A stretch of DNA of 35,674 nucleotides, from contig SZXY01000061.1 of NCBI GenBank assembly GCA_005843805.1, positions 1 through 35,674 on the forward strand, read 5' to 3'. The position numbers and the translations under genes are program-made. Position 1 is the stretch's first letter; each line of letters opens with the position of its first letter. Below the pieces are notes generated by a model, which was not told the origin of the DNA, searched no databases, and saw only the letters and a program-made list of their open reading frames with translations. Source of the DNA: Chlorobium sp. (GTDB taxonomy: Bacteria; Bacteroidota; Chlorobiia; Chlorobiales; Chlorobiaceae). Below, piece after piece: positions 16,246 to 24,764 of this stretch.

Positions 16246-17202
16246 TTATCCCTGTTGTCCCTGATGTCCTTTATGTCCCTGTTTTTTTCTGCAATAGTAA
16301 ACCAGACTTGAAGCCTTCTCTGCTCTTGTCATTGCTGTCGCTTCAAGGAGTGCACCAGTCACCCGTAGAGCATTGAACTTCTGCTTTTCTCTCTGGCAGC
16401 GCAGCTTCTCACTGTGGAAGATGTTGTAGAGTGTGTCGGGAAAGTAGGGACGCTCTCTCAAGATGTTCAGATTATGGAGTTCAAGCAGTTTTTCAAGGGT
16501 TCCAGGTACAAAATGGTAGAGATGGCGCGGTGCGTCCCAAGCTATCCAGTTCTCCCGGTAGAGTCCGGCATCGAAACTTGCGGGATTGGGCAGTGCAATG
16601 ACCAGCACGCCTTCTGGTGCAAGTTTTTTTGCCACCAACTCAACCGTTTCATTGATGGCGTGAATATGCTCAAGCGTATGCCACAGCACAATCCGGTCGA
16701 ATATTTTTTCTCCAAAACCCTCTTCATGCAGTGATGGATAGACTTGCAGTCCGAAATGTTTTCGGGCATGCTCTGCTGCTTCAGTATCAGGTTCCACTCC
16801 TGCAAGATTTTGCAGAGTCACTCCCTTTTTGCGGTGCAAATAGTCAAGGAGCGCGCCGGTTGAACAGCCGATCTCAAGAATCGAGAGCTGCTGCATGGGT
16901 TTTGTTATGCCCTTCAGGATGATCTTTGCACGATAGCGGAGCAGAAAAGATCTGGCGGCAAGGTAGACTTTGTCGCGGAAAGAGGAGCTGTTCTGGCCAT
17001 GCAGGTAGGGGTCATACTGCCCGCTATGGTAATGCAGGGTAATTTCGCTGCTGTCGGGACGGGGGTTGAGCATGATGAGCCCTGATGCCGTTGAACGCAT
17101 AAGCCGCCATCGCTCTTTTCCTGAAGAATCGAAACGGTCAGGTACCTGAAGATAGTCAGTGAACTCCGTGGAGTTGGTTATGGGGCAGGCAACGGTTTCC
17201 AT
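16246..17202 (-). CDS. Class I SAM-dependent methyltransferase
   Basis: A 318-residue protein with a Rossmann-type methyltransferase domain. Motif I is ILEIGCSTG at 108-116, an acidic residue follows in LAGVEPDTEA, and LWHTLEHIHAINE marks the region of motif IV-V. The layout (short N-terminal segment, methyltransferase core, then PRHLYHFVPGTLEKLLELH) is common in proteins near polysaccharide genes, but the substrate is unknown. The last eleven residues (QGHKGHQGQQG) are encoded by a short tandem repeat and look like an added tail. The gene begins 14 bases after the HIT gene on the same strand, so they are probably co-transcribed. Confidence 0.82.
   Translation of the reverse strand: METVACPITNSTEFTDYLQVPDRFDSSGKERWRLMRSTASGLIMLNPRPDSSEITLHYHSGQYDPYLHGQNSSSFRDKVYLAARSFLLRYRAKIILKGITKPMQQLSILEIGCSTGALLDYLHRKKGVTLQNLAGVEPDTEAAEHARKHFGLQVYPSLHEEGFGEKIFDRIVLWHTLEHIHAINETVELVAKKLAPEGVLVIALPNPASFDAGLYRENWIAWDAPRHLYHFVPGTLEKLLELHNLNILRERPYFPDTLYNIFHSEKLRCQREKQKFNALRVTGALLEATAMTRAEKASSLVYYCRKKQGHKGHQGQQG
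16247..16282. repeat. Four 9-base tandem repeat units at the methyltransferase 3' end
   Basis: On the plus strand the units are TATCCCTGT, TGTCCCTGA, TGTCCTTTA and TGTCCCTGT, joined head to tail. They encode, on the minus strand, the Gly-His-Lys/Gly-His-Gln-like tail of the methyltransferase and include its stop codon. Confidence 0.7.
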
Positions 17203-17216
17203 CGGTGCAAAAGTGG

Positions 17217-17735
17217 CTATTGCCCTTTTGCCTGTGTGAGGTCGATAAAGGCCTGTTTCAGATTTTGATAGGTGGAGGTCATGTCATTGCTGAGCACTTT
17301 GGCATCGGCAAGCACTGGCATGAAATTGGTGTCGCCTTCCCAGCGGGGGACAATATGGAAATGAATATGGTTCTCCACACTCCCTCCTGCCACTCTTCCG
17401 ATATTAGCACCGACATTGAAGCCTTGTGGTCTCAGGGTAAGTTTCAGAGCCTTGATCGAGAGTTCTGTAAGCTCCATGACCTCAAGTTTCGTCTGCTGGT
17501 CAAGCTCCGCAAAGTCAGGTGTCTGCTGATAGGGGATCACCATGAGGTGCCCGCAGTTGTATGGATAGAGGTTCATGATGATGAAGCATTTCTCTGCCCG
17601 ATGGAGGACAAAACGTTTCTCATCCTCTTCGGGAGGAATATCGGCAAAAACTGATTTTCCGCTTTCACCGGCAGGCTTTTCATCCTTGAAAGACTGCATG
17701 TACACTTCACGCCACGGTGAGTACATTCTGTTCAT
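17217..17735 (-). CDS. HIT family nucleotide hydrolase/transferase
   Basis: A 172-residue histidine-triad protein. The catalytic motif is NHIHFHIVPRW with H123, H125 and H127; the middle part FIIMNLYPYNCGHLMVIPY is the typical nucleotide-pocket segment. Homologues of this length are often annotated as AP4A phosphorylase- or hydrolase-like, acting on dinucleoside polyphosphates or nucleotide adducts. The true substrate cannot be told from sequence. It lies 39 bases downstream of tRNA-Leu(CAA) and 14 bases upstream of the methyltransferase, all on the minus strand. Confidence 0.88.
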   Translation of the reverse strand: MNRMYSPWREVYMQSFKDEKPAGESGKSVFADIPPEEDEKRFVLHRAEKCFIIMNLYPYNCGHLMVIPYQQTPDFAELDQQTKLEVMELTELSIKALKLTLRPQGFNVGANIGRVAGGSVENHIHFHIVPRWEGDTNFMPVLADAKVLSNDMTSTYQNLKQAFIDLTQAKGQ

Positions 17736-17774
17736 GGATAGGGTATCCCGCTAAATTGCTTTGTTATTGTCTTG

Positions 17775-17859
17775 TACCAAAGGTGGGACTCGAACCCACA
17801 CGAGTTATTCACTCACTGGATTTTGAGTCCAGCGCGTCTACCAGTTCCGCCACTTTGGC
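17775..17859 (-). tRNA. tRNA-Leu (anticodon CAA)
   Basis: Read on the minus strand, the acceptor GCCAAAG pairs with CTTTGGT (ending in a G-U pair), the anticodon stem CTGGA/TCCAG encloses loop CTCAAAA (anticodon CAA, codon TTG), and a long variable arm (TGAGTGAATAACTC) marks it as class II leucine. The T arm is GTGGG-TTCGAGT-CCCAC. CCA is not encoded. Confidence 0.93.
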
Positions 17860-17872
17860 ATCTTCAGAGCGG

Positions 17873-17954
17873 TGCGAGAGAAGGGACTCGAACCCTCACG
17901 CCTCACGGCACTAGTTCCTAAGACTAGCGTGTATACCAATTTCACCACTCTCGC
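17873..17954 (-). tRNA. tRNA-Leu (anticodon TAG)
   Basis: On the minus strand the acceptor GCGAGAG pairs with CTCTCGC, the anticodon stem CTAGT/ACTAG holds loop CTTAGGA (anticodon TAG, codon CTA), and the variable arm is long, as in class II leucine tRNAs. The T loop is TTCGAGT. It lies 13 bases upstream of tRNA-Leu(CAA), so both are likely made from one transcript. CCA is not encoded. Confidence 0.93.
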
Positions 17955-17976
17955 AGTATAGTCCAATAATATACTG

Positions 17977-17996
17977 GTTTTTATTTCAATAAAAAC
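17977..17996. promoter_or_regulatory. Perfect A+T-rich inverted repeat between divergent genes
   Basis: GTTTTTATT and AATAAAAAC form a perfect 9-base inverted repeat with a 2-base centre. It sits in the divergent control region between the tRNA-Leu pair (minus) and the PAP2-like gene (plus). It could be an operator or part of a promoter; its A+T richness also makes chance symmetry easier. Confidence 0.3.
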
Positions 17997-18062
17997 TATC
18001 TTTCAAAATACTTTTTCGGTATTTTACGCATAAATCTCATTTCCTCTTATAGTCAAGAGCCC

Positions 18063-18656
18063 ATGCAGTTTGATTTACACCGTTTCGCAAACTTTATTTC
18101 ATGGGTAATCAATCCGATTGTGGTTGCACCGGCAGCCTATTTTGCGATTGTTATGCTTGGATATGGTCATGACACCCATCGTTTGTCCTATCTCGGGGTG
18201 CTGTTTTTTGCAAGTACCATTGTTCCCATGTTTTTGATTCTTGGTTTGAAAAAATCAGGAAAAGTGTCGGATTACAATATCACATTCCGTGAACAGCGTT
18301 TTCTGCCGCTTCTGGTGCTGATAGCGGTCAATGCACTTGGTTATGAGTTTATGGCGCAGCTCCATCCGCCGAAGCTTCTGACCGGGATTCTGCTTTTCAA
18401 TGCAGTCAATACGGTTTTTATCCTGCTGATTACGCTTCAGTGGAAGATCAGCATTCATCTTTTTACCTTTTCCTCTTCTGTTGCGTTGCTCTTTATACAG
18501 TTTGGTTCTGTTGCTTTATGGCTCCTTCTGCTTGTTCCTGTGCTTGTATGGTCAAGAATTTTCCTTAAAGCGCATAATTTCATGCAAACCTTTGTTGGCG
18601 GAGTGGTTGGTTTTGCCGTGATGTTTGCTGAATTAAAATGGTGGACAGGATTGTGA
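18063..18656 (+). CDS. PAP2-like integral membrane protein
   Basis: A 197-residue protein with about five or six membrane segments. It resembles membrane-bound PAP2-type phosphatases: a KVSDYNITFREQRFLP loop, then KISIHLFTFSSS and WSRIFLKAHNFMQTFVGG, which parallel the lysine/arginine, Ser-x-x-His and Arg...His blocks of the family. The match is loose, so catalytic activity is not assured. Its 3' end overlaps the next gene by 19 bases, showing tight translational coupling with the ferrochelatase-like protein. The ATG at 18063 has no strong ribosome binding site. Confidence 0.65.
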   Translation: MQFDLHRFANFISWVINPIVVAPAAYFAIVMLGYGHDTHRLSYLGVLFFASTIVPMFLILGLKKSGKVSDYNITFREQRFLPLLVLIAVNALGYEFMAQLHPPKLLTGILLFNAVNTVFILLITLQWKISIHLFTFSSSVALLFIQFGSVALWLLLLVPVLVWSRIFLKAHNFMQTFVGGVVGFAVMFAELKWWTGL

Positions 18657-19702
18657 GCAGGAAAAAATATGCCGTCGTTGTCACGACTTATGGAGAGGTT
18701 GAAAAGCTGACTGTCAGGAATCTGTGGCCGAGTTCGCGAAGAATTCTCAAGGTTGTTACTCGTCAGATTGCCAGGATACCGACTGCTCTGATTTATTTCA
18801 TTGCTGATTACCGTTCGACAAAGCATTATCTCAAGTGGAAGCTCAACCGTTATCGTTCTTCTCTTCTTGCAATCAACCGTTCCCAGAAAAACCGGTTGGC
18901 AGCCTTTATCGCTGAAAGCGGAAGTCCGTTTCTTTCAAAAGCGGCAATCGATGTGGTTGATGCCTATTATTTCGTTCCGCCCTATCTTGATGAGATGCTT
19001 GTGCAACTGAAACAGGAGTATGATGGTATTGTTGTGGTACCGATGATTCCGGTTGAGTCGGCATTTTCCTGCGGGGTTGCCTGTCAGATGGTTATCGATT
19101 CCTATGGAGAGAGTACCTTCAGTAAGGTAAGGGTGTTGAGCAAGCTATGGAATGATGATCGTCTTCACCGTATTTATATTGATTATCTTTTTGGGCAGCT
19201 TTCTTTCTCCCTTCGTCAGCGAAAAGGGAAGAAGATTGGTCTTGTGCTGGTCATTCATGGTACACTGGTCAGGGATCGCTCAGGAAATCCTCCGGAACTC
19301 TTTACCGGGCTGGAAGAGACCGTGGCTTTTTTTGAGATGATGAAGCGCAAGATCATGGCTGATCCTGCAAATATTTTCTCCGATGTTCGCCAGGGCTGCA
19401 TGAATCATTCCAGGGGAGGGGAGTGGACTGCAGAAACAATTGAAAAAGCGCTTGAAGAGTTCAAGCGTGAGGGATATGAAGCCGTGGTGATGTTTCCCTA
19501 TGGTTTTTTTGCCGATAACAGCGAGACCGAATTTGATGCCTTTAAAAAGCTTGAAGAGGCGGCCTTTCCTCATTCCCAATATGTCCGCTGCATCAATGAT
19601 TCTCCTGAATTTGGCAAATGGCTTGCTTCAAAGGTACTCGATGAGCTGCAACTGCTCGAAAAGCGGCAGTTTTTTCTTGACAATCTTGCACATAAACCGT
19701 AA
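18638..19702 (+). CDS. Ferrochelatase-like protein
   Basis: A 354-residue protein related to ferrochelatase (HemH), which inserts iron into a porphyrin at the last haem step. The N-terminal VVVTTYGEVEKLTVRNL resembles the family's first strand and loop. The region VLVIHGTLVRDRSGNPPELF supplies H207 in the place of the catalytic histidine, and FPYGFFADNSETEFD supplies E296 in the place of the conserved glutamate. Their spacing (89) is near that of Bacillus subtilis ferrochelatase (81). The sequence is otherwise quite divergent. It may be the normal haem enzyme of this lineage or a paralogue for another tetrapyrrole. It overlaps the upstream PAP2-like gene by 19 bases. Confidence 0.7.
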   Translation: MVDRIVSRKKYAVVVTTYGEVEKLTVRNLWPSSRRILKVVTRQIARIPTALIYFIADYRSTKHYLKWKLNRYRSSLLAINRSQKNRLAAFIAESGSPFLSKAAIDVVDAYYFVPPYLDEMLVQLKQEYDGIVVVPMIPVESAFSCGVACQMVIDSYGESTFSKVRVLSKLWNDDRLHRIYIDYLFGQLSFSLRQRKGKKIGLVLVIHGTLVRDRSGNPPELFTGLEETVAFFEMMKRKIMADPANIFSDVRQGCMNHSRGGEWTAETIEKALEEFKREGYEAVVMFPYGFFADNSETEFDAFKKLEEAAFPHSQYVRCINDSPEFGKWLASKVLDELQLLEKRQFFLDNLAHKP

Positions 19703-19714
19703 AACCCAATAGCC

Positions 19715-20311
19715 TTGAATCAGAATGACATAGAGCAACGGGAGACGGCACTTCAGCAGGATCCCGACAATCCCCGGAAACAGTATGAGCTGGCGCTGCT
19801 CTACATCGAGCAGCAGCGAAATGAGGAAGCACTAAAGCTTCTTGACCGCTCTCTCCAGCAGAGAAATCGAGATGCTTCGGTGTTTTATGCTCGGGCGGTT
19901 ACCTTGCTTTCGATGAGCAATTTCAGGAAAGCAGGATGTGATCTGTTGAGAACCATTGTGCTCGATCCAGCTTTTCTTCCAGCCTACAAGCATCTCGGTT
20001 TTGTGCAGTTGACGCTTGGCAAGGTGGAGAATGCCGTGAAAACCCTCCAGAAAGCCATTGAGATCGATCCTGAGTATGTAGATGCCTACTGTGTAATGGG
20101 TGATGCCTATCTCGATTTGGGTGAGCATGAACAGGCAAAGGAGGCTTTTGAAGCCGCACTCCGGCTTGAACCGGATAACCCCGAACCCCACTGCAAGATT
20201 GCCATGTATTATCTGTCGAGAGGGGATATGAAAGGTCTGAAGCGGGAGTATGAACTTTTGAAAACACTCGATGCCACGATGGCCGAGCAAATTGGCAGCC
20301 TCTTTTTTTAA
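19715..20311 (+). CDS. Tetratricopeptide repeat (TPR) protein
   Basis: A 198-residue soluble protein made largely of TPR helical pairs, a fold for protein-protein contacts. Repeats are visible at about 18-51 (PRKQYELALLYIEQQRNEEA), 52-85, 86-119 (PAYKHLGFVQLTLGKVENAV) and 120-153 (VDAYCVMGDAYLDLGEHEQA), with a final partial unit. No signal peptide is present. The start is a TTG at 19715; the next in-frame ATG lies inside the second repeat and would truncate the domain, so TTG is preferred. It begins 12 bases after the ferrochelatase-like stop and is probably in the same operon. Its partner is unknown. Confidence 0.82.
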   Translation: MNQNDIEQRETALQQDPDNPRKQYELALLYIEQQRNEEALKLLDRSLQQRNRDASVFYARAVTLLSMSNFRKAGCDLLRTIVLDPAFLPAYKHLGFVQLTLGKVENAVKTLQKAIEIDPEYVDAYCVMGDAYLDLGEHEQAKEAFEAALRLEPDNPEPHCKIAMYYLSRGDMKGLKREYELLKTLDATMAEQIGSLFF

Positions 20312-20319
20312 TTGACATC

Positions 20320-20571
20320 ATGAAACTTTTTCCCGACGTTGACACCAAAAAGCGGTTTATGAAAACCGGTCTTCCCGTTATTCTCGGCATTGCATGGGCT
20401 CCTATCATCTGGATGGTTGTTATCGCCATGTTCGCCTCTCCGCTGTTTGCTCTCAGTGGTTCCTGGCTCCTCACTCACGGGGTGATACTGATTATTGCTT
20501 TTCTTGTTACGTTTTTGTTTTTAAGGTTTTTTATGCGTATCGGCAACAAATTTTATGGTGAAGGCCATTAA
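20320..20571 (+). CDS. Small two-helix membrane protein, unknown function
   Basis: An 83-residue protein with a charged N-terminus (MKLFPDVDTKKRFMKTG) and two hydrophobic segments at about 18-43 and 50-70, ending in a basic and polar tail (RIGNKFYGEGH). I do not recognise a family. It starts nine bases after the TPR stop, so it is probably part of the same operon. No clear promoter or terminator was found in the 213 bases between it and nuoA. Confidence 0.6.
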   Translation: MKLFPDVDTKKRFMKTGLPVILGIAWAPIIWMVVIAMFASPLFALSGSWLLTHGVILIIAFLVTFLFLRFFMRIGNKFYGEGH

Positions 20572-20784
20572 GTGACTCATAAAGTTATTTTATTATTGAA
20601 ATAGTGTTACTTTTGCCAAGCGCAGATCAGGCAGGAACAGAGATGATGAGGTGTCGAAGCAAAAAGCAGTTTTTTTCTCTATGTCCAAACGATTTTTTTT
20701 TTATATTTGCGCACCTGAAAAGACGTTCATTTCCGGATCATTAAGATTTGTTCGTTGACCGGGATTAACTCAAAATGCCGTCAC

Positions 20785-21216
20785 ATGGATCAGACCCTGA
20801 GTAATTTTGGTAATGTTTTTGCTTTTCTTGTCCTCGGTATTGTTTTCGTTGCCGGAGGATATCTGACCGCTCGTCTTCTGCGTCCCAGCAGACCAAACCC
20901 AGCCAAAACATCAACCTACGAGTGTGGAGAGGAAGCTGTTGGCAGCGCCTGGGTCAAGTTCAATATCAGGTTTTATGTCGTGGCACTTATCTTTATCATT
21001 TTCGATGTTGAGGTTGTTTTCCTTTTCCCCTGGGCAACAGTGTTCCGCCAGCTTGGAGAGTTTGCCCTTGTTGAGGCTCTTGTCTTTGCCGGTATCCTTA
21101 TTCTCGGCCTTGTTTATGCATGGGTAAAAGGAGATCTTGACTGGGTAAGGCCAGTTCCCAATATTCCGAAAATGCCTGAAATGCCGTCCGCAAAATCCCG
21201 CACTATCGGGGATTAA
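20785..21216 (+). CDS. nuoA: NADH-quinone oxidoreductase subunit A (NuoA/ND3)
   Basis: A 143-residue membrane subunit of the NDH-1 proton-pumping arm. The family signature [41 protein letters not shown] (quoted here only in part: YECGE...WVKFNIRFY...[11 protein letters not shown]) contains the conserved cysteine loop and membrane glutamate/aspartate. Three hydrophobic helices are expected. The frame is open to TTG 20755, but ATG 20785 gives the normal N-terminus. It is the first gene of an eleven-gene nuo operon. Confidence 0.93.
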   Translation: MDQTLSNFGNVFAFLVLGIVFVAGGYLTARLLRPSRPNPAKTSTYECGEEAVGSAWVKFNIRFYVVALIFIIFDVEVVFLFPWATVFRQLGEFALVEALVFAGILILGLVYAWVKGDLDWVRPVPNIPKMPEMPSAKSRTIGD

Positions 21217-21244
21217 ATACTATTCACCATTTTTATTAGAGGTT

Positions 21245-21814
21245 ATGGGTTTACTTGATGCCGGTATAACAAAGCATAATGTGCTGGTAACATCGGTTGA
21301 CAATGTTTTGAACTGGGCTCGGCTTTCATCGCTCTGGCCGATGGGCTTTGGTCTGGCCTGCTGCGCTATCGAGATGATGGCAACCAACGCATCCAATTAC
21401 GATCTTGAGCGTTTCGGTATTTTCCCACGTTCATCGCCTCGTCAGTCAGATCTCATGATTGTTGCCGGTACGGTTACAATGAAAATGGCAGAGAGGGTTA
21501 TACGTCTTTACGAGCAGATGCCGGAGCCGCGTTATGTGCTCTCCATGGGCAGTTGTTCCAATTGCGGAGGTCCTTACTGGCAGCATGGTTATCATGTGCT
21601 CAAGGGCGTTGACCGCATCATTCCTGTCGATGTCTATGTGCCGGGTTGTCCTCCAAGACCTGAATCACTTATCGGTGGTCTCATGAAGGTGCAGGAGTTG
21701 ATACGCATGGAACAGATTGGCATATCGAGGGCGGATGCACTTAAAAAACTGGCGGAAAAAAGTGTCGATCCCCAGATGGTGATCGAGCGGGAGCGTAAGG
21801 CTGCCGGAGCATAA
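21245..21814 (+). CDS. nuoB: NADH-quinone oxidoreductase subunit B (NuoB/PSST)
   Basis: A 189-residue subunit that carries iron-sulfur cluster N2, the last centre before quinone. The four ligands are visible: the tandem cysteines C39-C40 in [10 protein letters not shown], the cysteine in [12 protein letters not shown] and the one in VPGCPPRPE. It works with NuoD at the quinone site. It starts 28 bases after nuoA. The C-terminal 30 residues form a charged helix. It is about 30 residues shorter than E. coli NuoB but complete in all motifs. Confidence 0.95.
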   Translation: MGLLDAGITKHNVLVTSVDNVLNWARLSSLWPMGFGLACCAIEMMATNASNYDLERFGIFPRSSPRQSDLMIVAGTVTMKMAERVIRLYEQMPEPRYVLSMGSCSNCGGPYWQHGYHVLKGVDRIIPVDVYVPGCPPRPESLIGGLMKVQELIRMEQIGISRADALKKLAEKSVDPQMVIERERKAAGA

Positions 21815-21841
21815 TTAAATAAACAGGCTTGTAATAGAGAG

Positions 21842-22360
21842 ATGGAAGAAGGAAAGGTTGTTTCGCAGTCGGTTGCAGCAAGTGCTTCGGCATACGCGAT
21901 TATCCGGGAAAAATTCGGTGAAGCAGTTTCGGCGTTTGATGCCAATGATACCATGCCTTTTTTTGAGGTTCTTGATACCTCTCTCTGGCAGGAGATCGCT
22001 CTCTGCATGCGCGATCATGCAAAGCTCAAGTTTAACTATATGGCGTGCCTTTCAGGCGTTGATTATCCTGCAGAAGAGAAGCTTGGCATTGTCTGCAATA
22101 TCGAGTCGCTTGGTGTTTTCAATCACAAGATAGCTGTCAAGGTCAAATGCAGTCGTGAAGGCGGTTCCATTCCGACGGTTTCCTGTGTCTGGCATACGGC
22201 GAACTGGCATGAGAGGGAGGCCTATGATATGTATGGAATGCATTTTGCCGGTCATCCCGACCTGAAAAGGATACTTTGTCCGGAAGACTGGGAAGGTTAC
22301 CCGCTCCGCAAGGATTACAAGGTGCAGGAGAGTTACCACGGAATCAAGGTGCCGTACTGA
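21842..22360 (+). CDS. nuoC: NADH-quinone oxidoreductase subunit C (NuoC, 30 kDa)
   Basis: A 172-residue peripheral-arm subunit, separate from NuoD (the two are fused in E. coli). The family signature appears as HEREAYDMYGMHFAGHPDLKR followed by ILCPEDWEGYPLRKDY near the C-terminus. It is 27 bases downstream of nuoB. The N-terminal 30 residues are variable and probably flexible. It helps tie the membrane and peripheral arms together. Confidence 0.93.
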   Translation: MEEGKVVSQSVAASASAYAIIREKFGEAVSAFDANDTMPFFEVLDTSLWQEIALCMRDHAKLKFNYMACLSGVDYPAEEKLGIVCNIESLGVFNHKIAVKVKCSREGGSIPTVSCVWHTANWHEREAYDMYGMHFAGHPDLKRILCPEDWEGYPLRKDYKVQESYHGIKVPY

Positions 22361-22399
22361 GATGGAGAGAATGTTTATAATAGTAAAAGCAGCTCAAGT

Positions 22400-23602
22400 A
22401 TGCAGGAATTAGATATAGCCGGACAGGGTTCGGTCAGGGTTACCCGAAAAAGCGACAATGTCGTTATTATTGAAAAGGACCTTGCAACGGAGCAGATGGT
22501 CCTCGCCATGGGTCCCCAGCATCCTTCAACCCACGGTGTTCTCAAACTCGAATGTCTTACTGATGGTGAGGTGATAACCGAAGCGGTGCCCTACCTCGGT
22601 TATCTGCACCGCTGCTTTGAAAAGCATTGCGAGAATGTTGATTATCCTGGTATTGTGCCCTATACCGACAGGATGGACTACCTGGCGGGAATGAACAGCG
22701 AAATGGCTTTTGCCATAGCCGTTGAAAAGCTGCTTGATGTTGAAATTCCCCGCCGTGTCGAGTTTATCCGGGTTATTGTATCCGAGCTTAACAGGATTGC
22801 TTCACATCTCGTTGCAATCGGTACCTACGGCATCGATCTTGGCGCATTTACCCCATTCCTTTTCTGTTTCCGTGATCGTGAGCATATTCTCAGCCTTCTT
22901 GAGTGGGCATCGGGTGCGCGCATGCTCTATAATTATATATGGATCGGCGGTATCGCCAATGACGTTCCTGCAGATTTCAACAAGCGGGTTATGGAGTTTG
23001 TCCATTATTTCAGGCCGTTTGCTACGGAACTCTTCAAGCTTCTTACCGAAAACGAGATTTTTGTCAAACGTACCAAAGGTATCGGTATCATGCCGGCAGA
23101 TGTTGCTATCAACTATGGCTGGTCGGGTCCCATGCTTCGCGGTTCAGGCGTCAAGTGGGATTTGAGGAGAAACGATCCTTACTCAATCTACCCTGAACTT
23201 GATTTTGATGTACCTGTCCCCGATGGGAAGTTTTCCGATATAGGTGACTGTCTTTCACGTCACCTTGTCCGTGCTCTTGAAATGGAGGAGAGTTTGAGGA
23301 TTATCGAGCAGTGCATCGACAAGATGCCAGGCTCTGAAGGATTCAACCCAAGGGCTGGAGTGCCGAAGCGCGTTCGTCCAAAAGCTGGCGAAGTTTATGG
23401 GCGTGCTGAAAACCCTCGTGGTGAGCTTGGTTTTTATATCCAGAGCGATGGCAAATCTACCAAACCTCTTCGCTGCAAGGCCCGTTCATCATGTTTTGTC
23501 AATCTTTCAGCGATGAAGGATCTTTCAAAAGGTCAGCTTATTCCCGATCTTGTCGCCATCATCGGCAGCATCGATATCGTTCTGGGGGAGGTTGACCGAT
23601 GA
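22400..23602 (+). CDS. nuoD: NADH-quinone oxidoreductase subunit D (NuoD, 49 kDa)
   Basis: A 400-residue subunit that forms the quinone pocket with NuoB and is evolutionarily related to the [NiFe]-hydrogenase large subunit but lacks its metal cysteines. The start of the domain is [15 protein letters not shown], with the conserved quinone-site histidine loop, then [14 protein letters not shown] and a C-terminal segment ending in [11 protein letters not shown]. It overlaps the nuoH start by four bases (ATGA), showing translational coupling. The relation to the downstream HupL is interesting because both descend from one ancestor. Confidence 0.95.
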   Translation: MQELDIAGQGSVRVTRKSDNVVIIEKDLATEQMVLAMGPQHPSTHGVLKLECLTDGEVITEAVPYLGYLHRCFEKHCENVDYPGIVPYTDRMDYLAGMNSEMAFAIAVEKLLDVEIPRRVEFIRVIVSELNRIASHLVAIGTYGIDLGAFTPFLFCFRDREHILSLLEWASGARMLYNYIWIGGIANDVPADFNKRVMEFVHYFRPFATELFKLLTENEIFVKRTKGIGIMPADVAINYGWSGPMLRGSGVKWDLRRNDPYSIYPELDFDVPVPDGKFSDIGDCLSRHLVRALEMEESLRIIEQCIDKMPGSEGFNPRAGVPKRVRPKAGEVYGRAENPRGELGFYIQSDGKSTKPLRCKARSSCFVNLSAMKDLSKGQLIPDLVAIIGSIDIVLGEVDR

Positions 23603-24717
23603 GTTTAACTGCTTTATCGCAATTTAGCATGCCTTTTCTTATGGGTAACACTCTCAATGCCTGGTCGAATGCCCTGGTCGGATTCAATCCGATGGGGTTA
23701 CCTCTCGGTCTGGTTATTCTTGCCGCCATTCCTCTTGTTTTCATTGCACTCTATGCGCTTACTTATGGAGTGTACGGTGAAAGAAAGATCTCTGCCTTCA
23801 TGCAGGATCGTCTCGGTCCTATGGAGGTTGGCAAATGGGGTATCCTGCAGACACTTGCCGATATCCTGAAACTGCTTCAGAAAGAGGATATCGTTCCTGC
23901 CTCTGCCGACAAGTTTCTCTTTGTTGTTGGTCCCGGAATTCTCTTTGTCGGTTCATTTCTGGCTTTTGCAGTACTACCGTTCAGTCCTGCCTTTATCGGG
24001 GCGAGTCTCAATGTCGGACTCTTTTTTGCAATCGGTATTGTCTCTATTGAAGTTGTCGGTATCCTGGCGGCAGGCTGGGGCTCAAACAACAAGTGGTCGC
24101 TTTACGGAGCTGTCCGAAGTGTTGCGCAGATTGTCAGTTATGAGATTCCGGCAGCAATAGCTCTTCTCTGTGGTGCAATGATGGCTGGCACACTTGATAT
24201 GCAGCAGATCAACATTCTGCAGTCTGGTTCATGGGGTTTTGCACACTTCTTCCTGTTTCAGTCTCCAATAGCATGGCTTCCTTTTCTCATCTACTTTATC
24301 GCTTCCCTTGCGGAGGTGAACCGTGCTCCATTCGATATTCCCGAGGCAGAGTCTGAGCTGGTTGCAGGTTACTTCACCGAATATACAGGCATGAAGTTCG
24401 CTGTGATTTTCCTTGCAGAGTATGGAAGCATGTTTATGGTCTCTGCCATTATCTCAATAGTTTTTCTTGGTGGATGGAACTCGCCGCTTCCCAATCTTGG
24501 TGCGGTTGCCCTGAACGACTGGACAAACGGGCCTGTGTGGGGTGCCTTCTGGATTATATCGAAAGGGTTCTTCTTTATTTTTGTGCAGATGTGGTTGCGT
24601 TGGACACTTCCCCGTTTAAGGGTTGACCAGTTAATGTACCTCTGCTGGAAAGTTTTGACCCCGTTTGCTTTTGTCAGCTTCGTGCTGACGGCGGTCTGGG
24701 AAATTTATGTTCCTTGA
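23599..24717 (+). CDS. nuoH: NADH-quinone oxidoreductase subunit H (NuoH/ND1)
   Basis: A 372-residue membrane subunit with eight or so helices that closes the quinone channel. Family motifs include [27 protein letters not shown] ([13 protein letters not shown]) and [22 protein letters not shown]. Because nuoE, nuoF and nuoG are absent, nuoH directly follows nuoD. The start codon overlaps the nuoD stop. Residues 1-35 precede the first recognisable helix and are somewhat longer than usual. Confidence 0.95.
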   Translation: MSLTALSQFSMPFLMGNTLNAWSNALVGFNPMGLPLGLVILAAIPLVFIALYALTYGVYGERKISAFMQDRLGPMEVGKWGILQTLADILKLLQKEDIVPASADKFLFVVGPGILFVGSFLAFAVLPFSPAFIGASLNVGLFFAIGIVSIEVVGILAAGWGSNNKWSLYGAVRSVAQIVSYEIPAAIALLCGAMMAGTLDMQQINILQSGSWGFAHFFLFQSPIAWLPFLIYFIASLAEVNRAPFDIPEAESELVAGYFTEYTGMKFAVIFLAEYGSMFMVSAIISIVFLGGWNSPLPNLGAVALNDWTNGPVWGAFWIISKGFFFIFVQMWLRWTLPRLRVDQLMYLCWKVLTPFAFVSFVLTAVWEIYVP

Positions 24718-24764
24718 GAAAGTTCAACAGTCAATGGCAGGAAAGTAATGACGAATAATAGATT

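Noticed and set aside
22400-23602. NuoD as a hydrogenase large subunit
   Set aside because: It lacks the CxxC metal-ligand pairs at both ends and sits inside the nuo operon with NuoC-type and NuoH-type neighbours.
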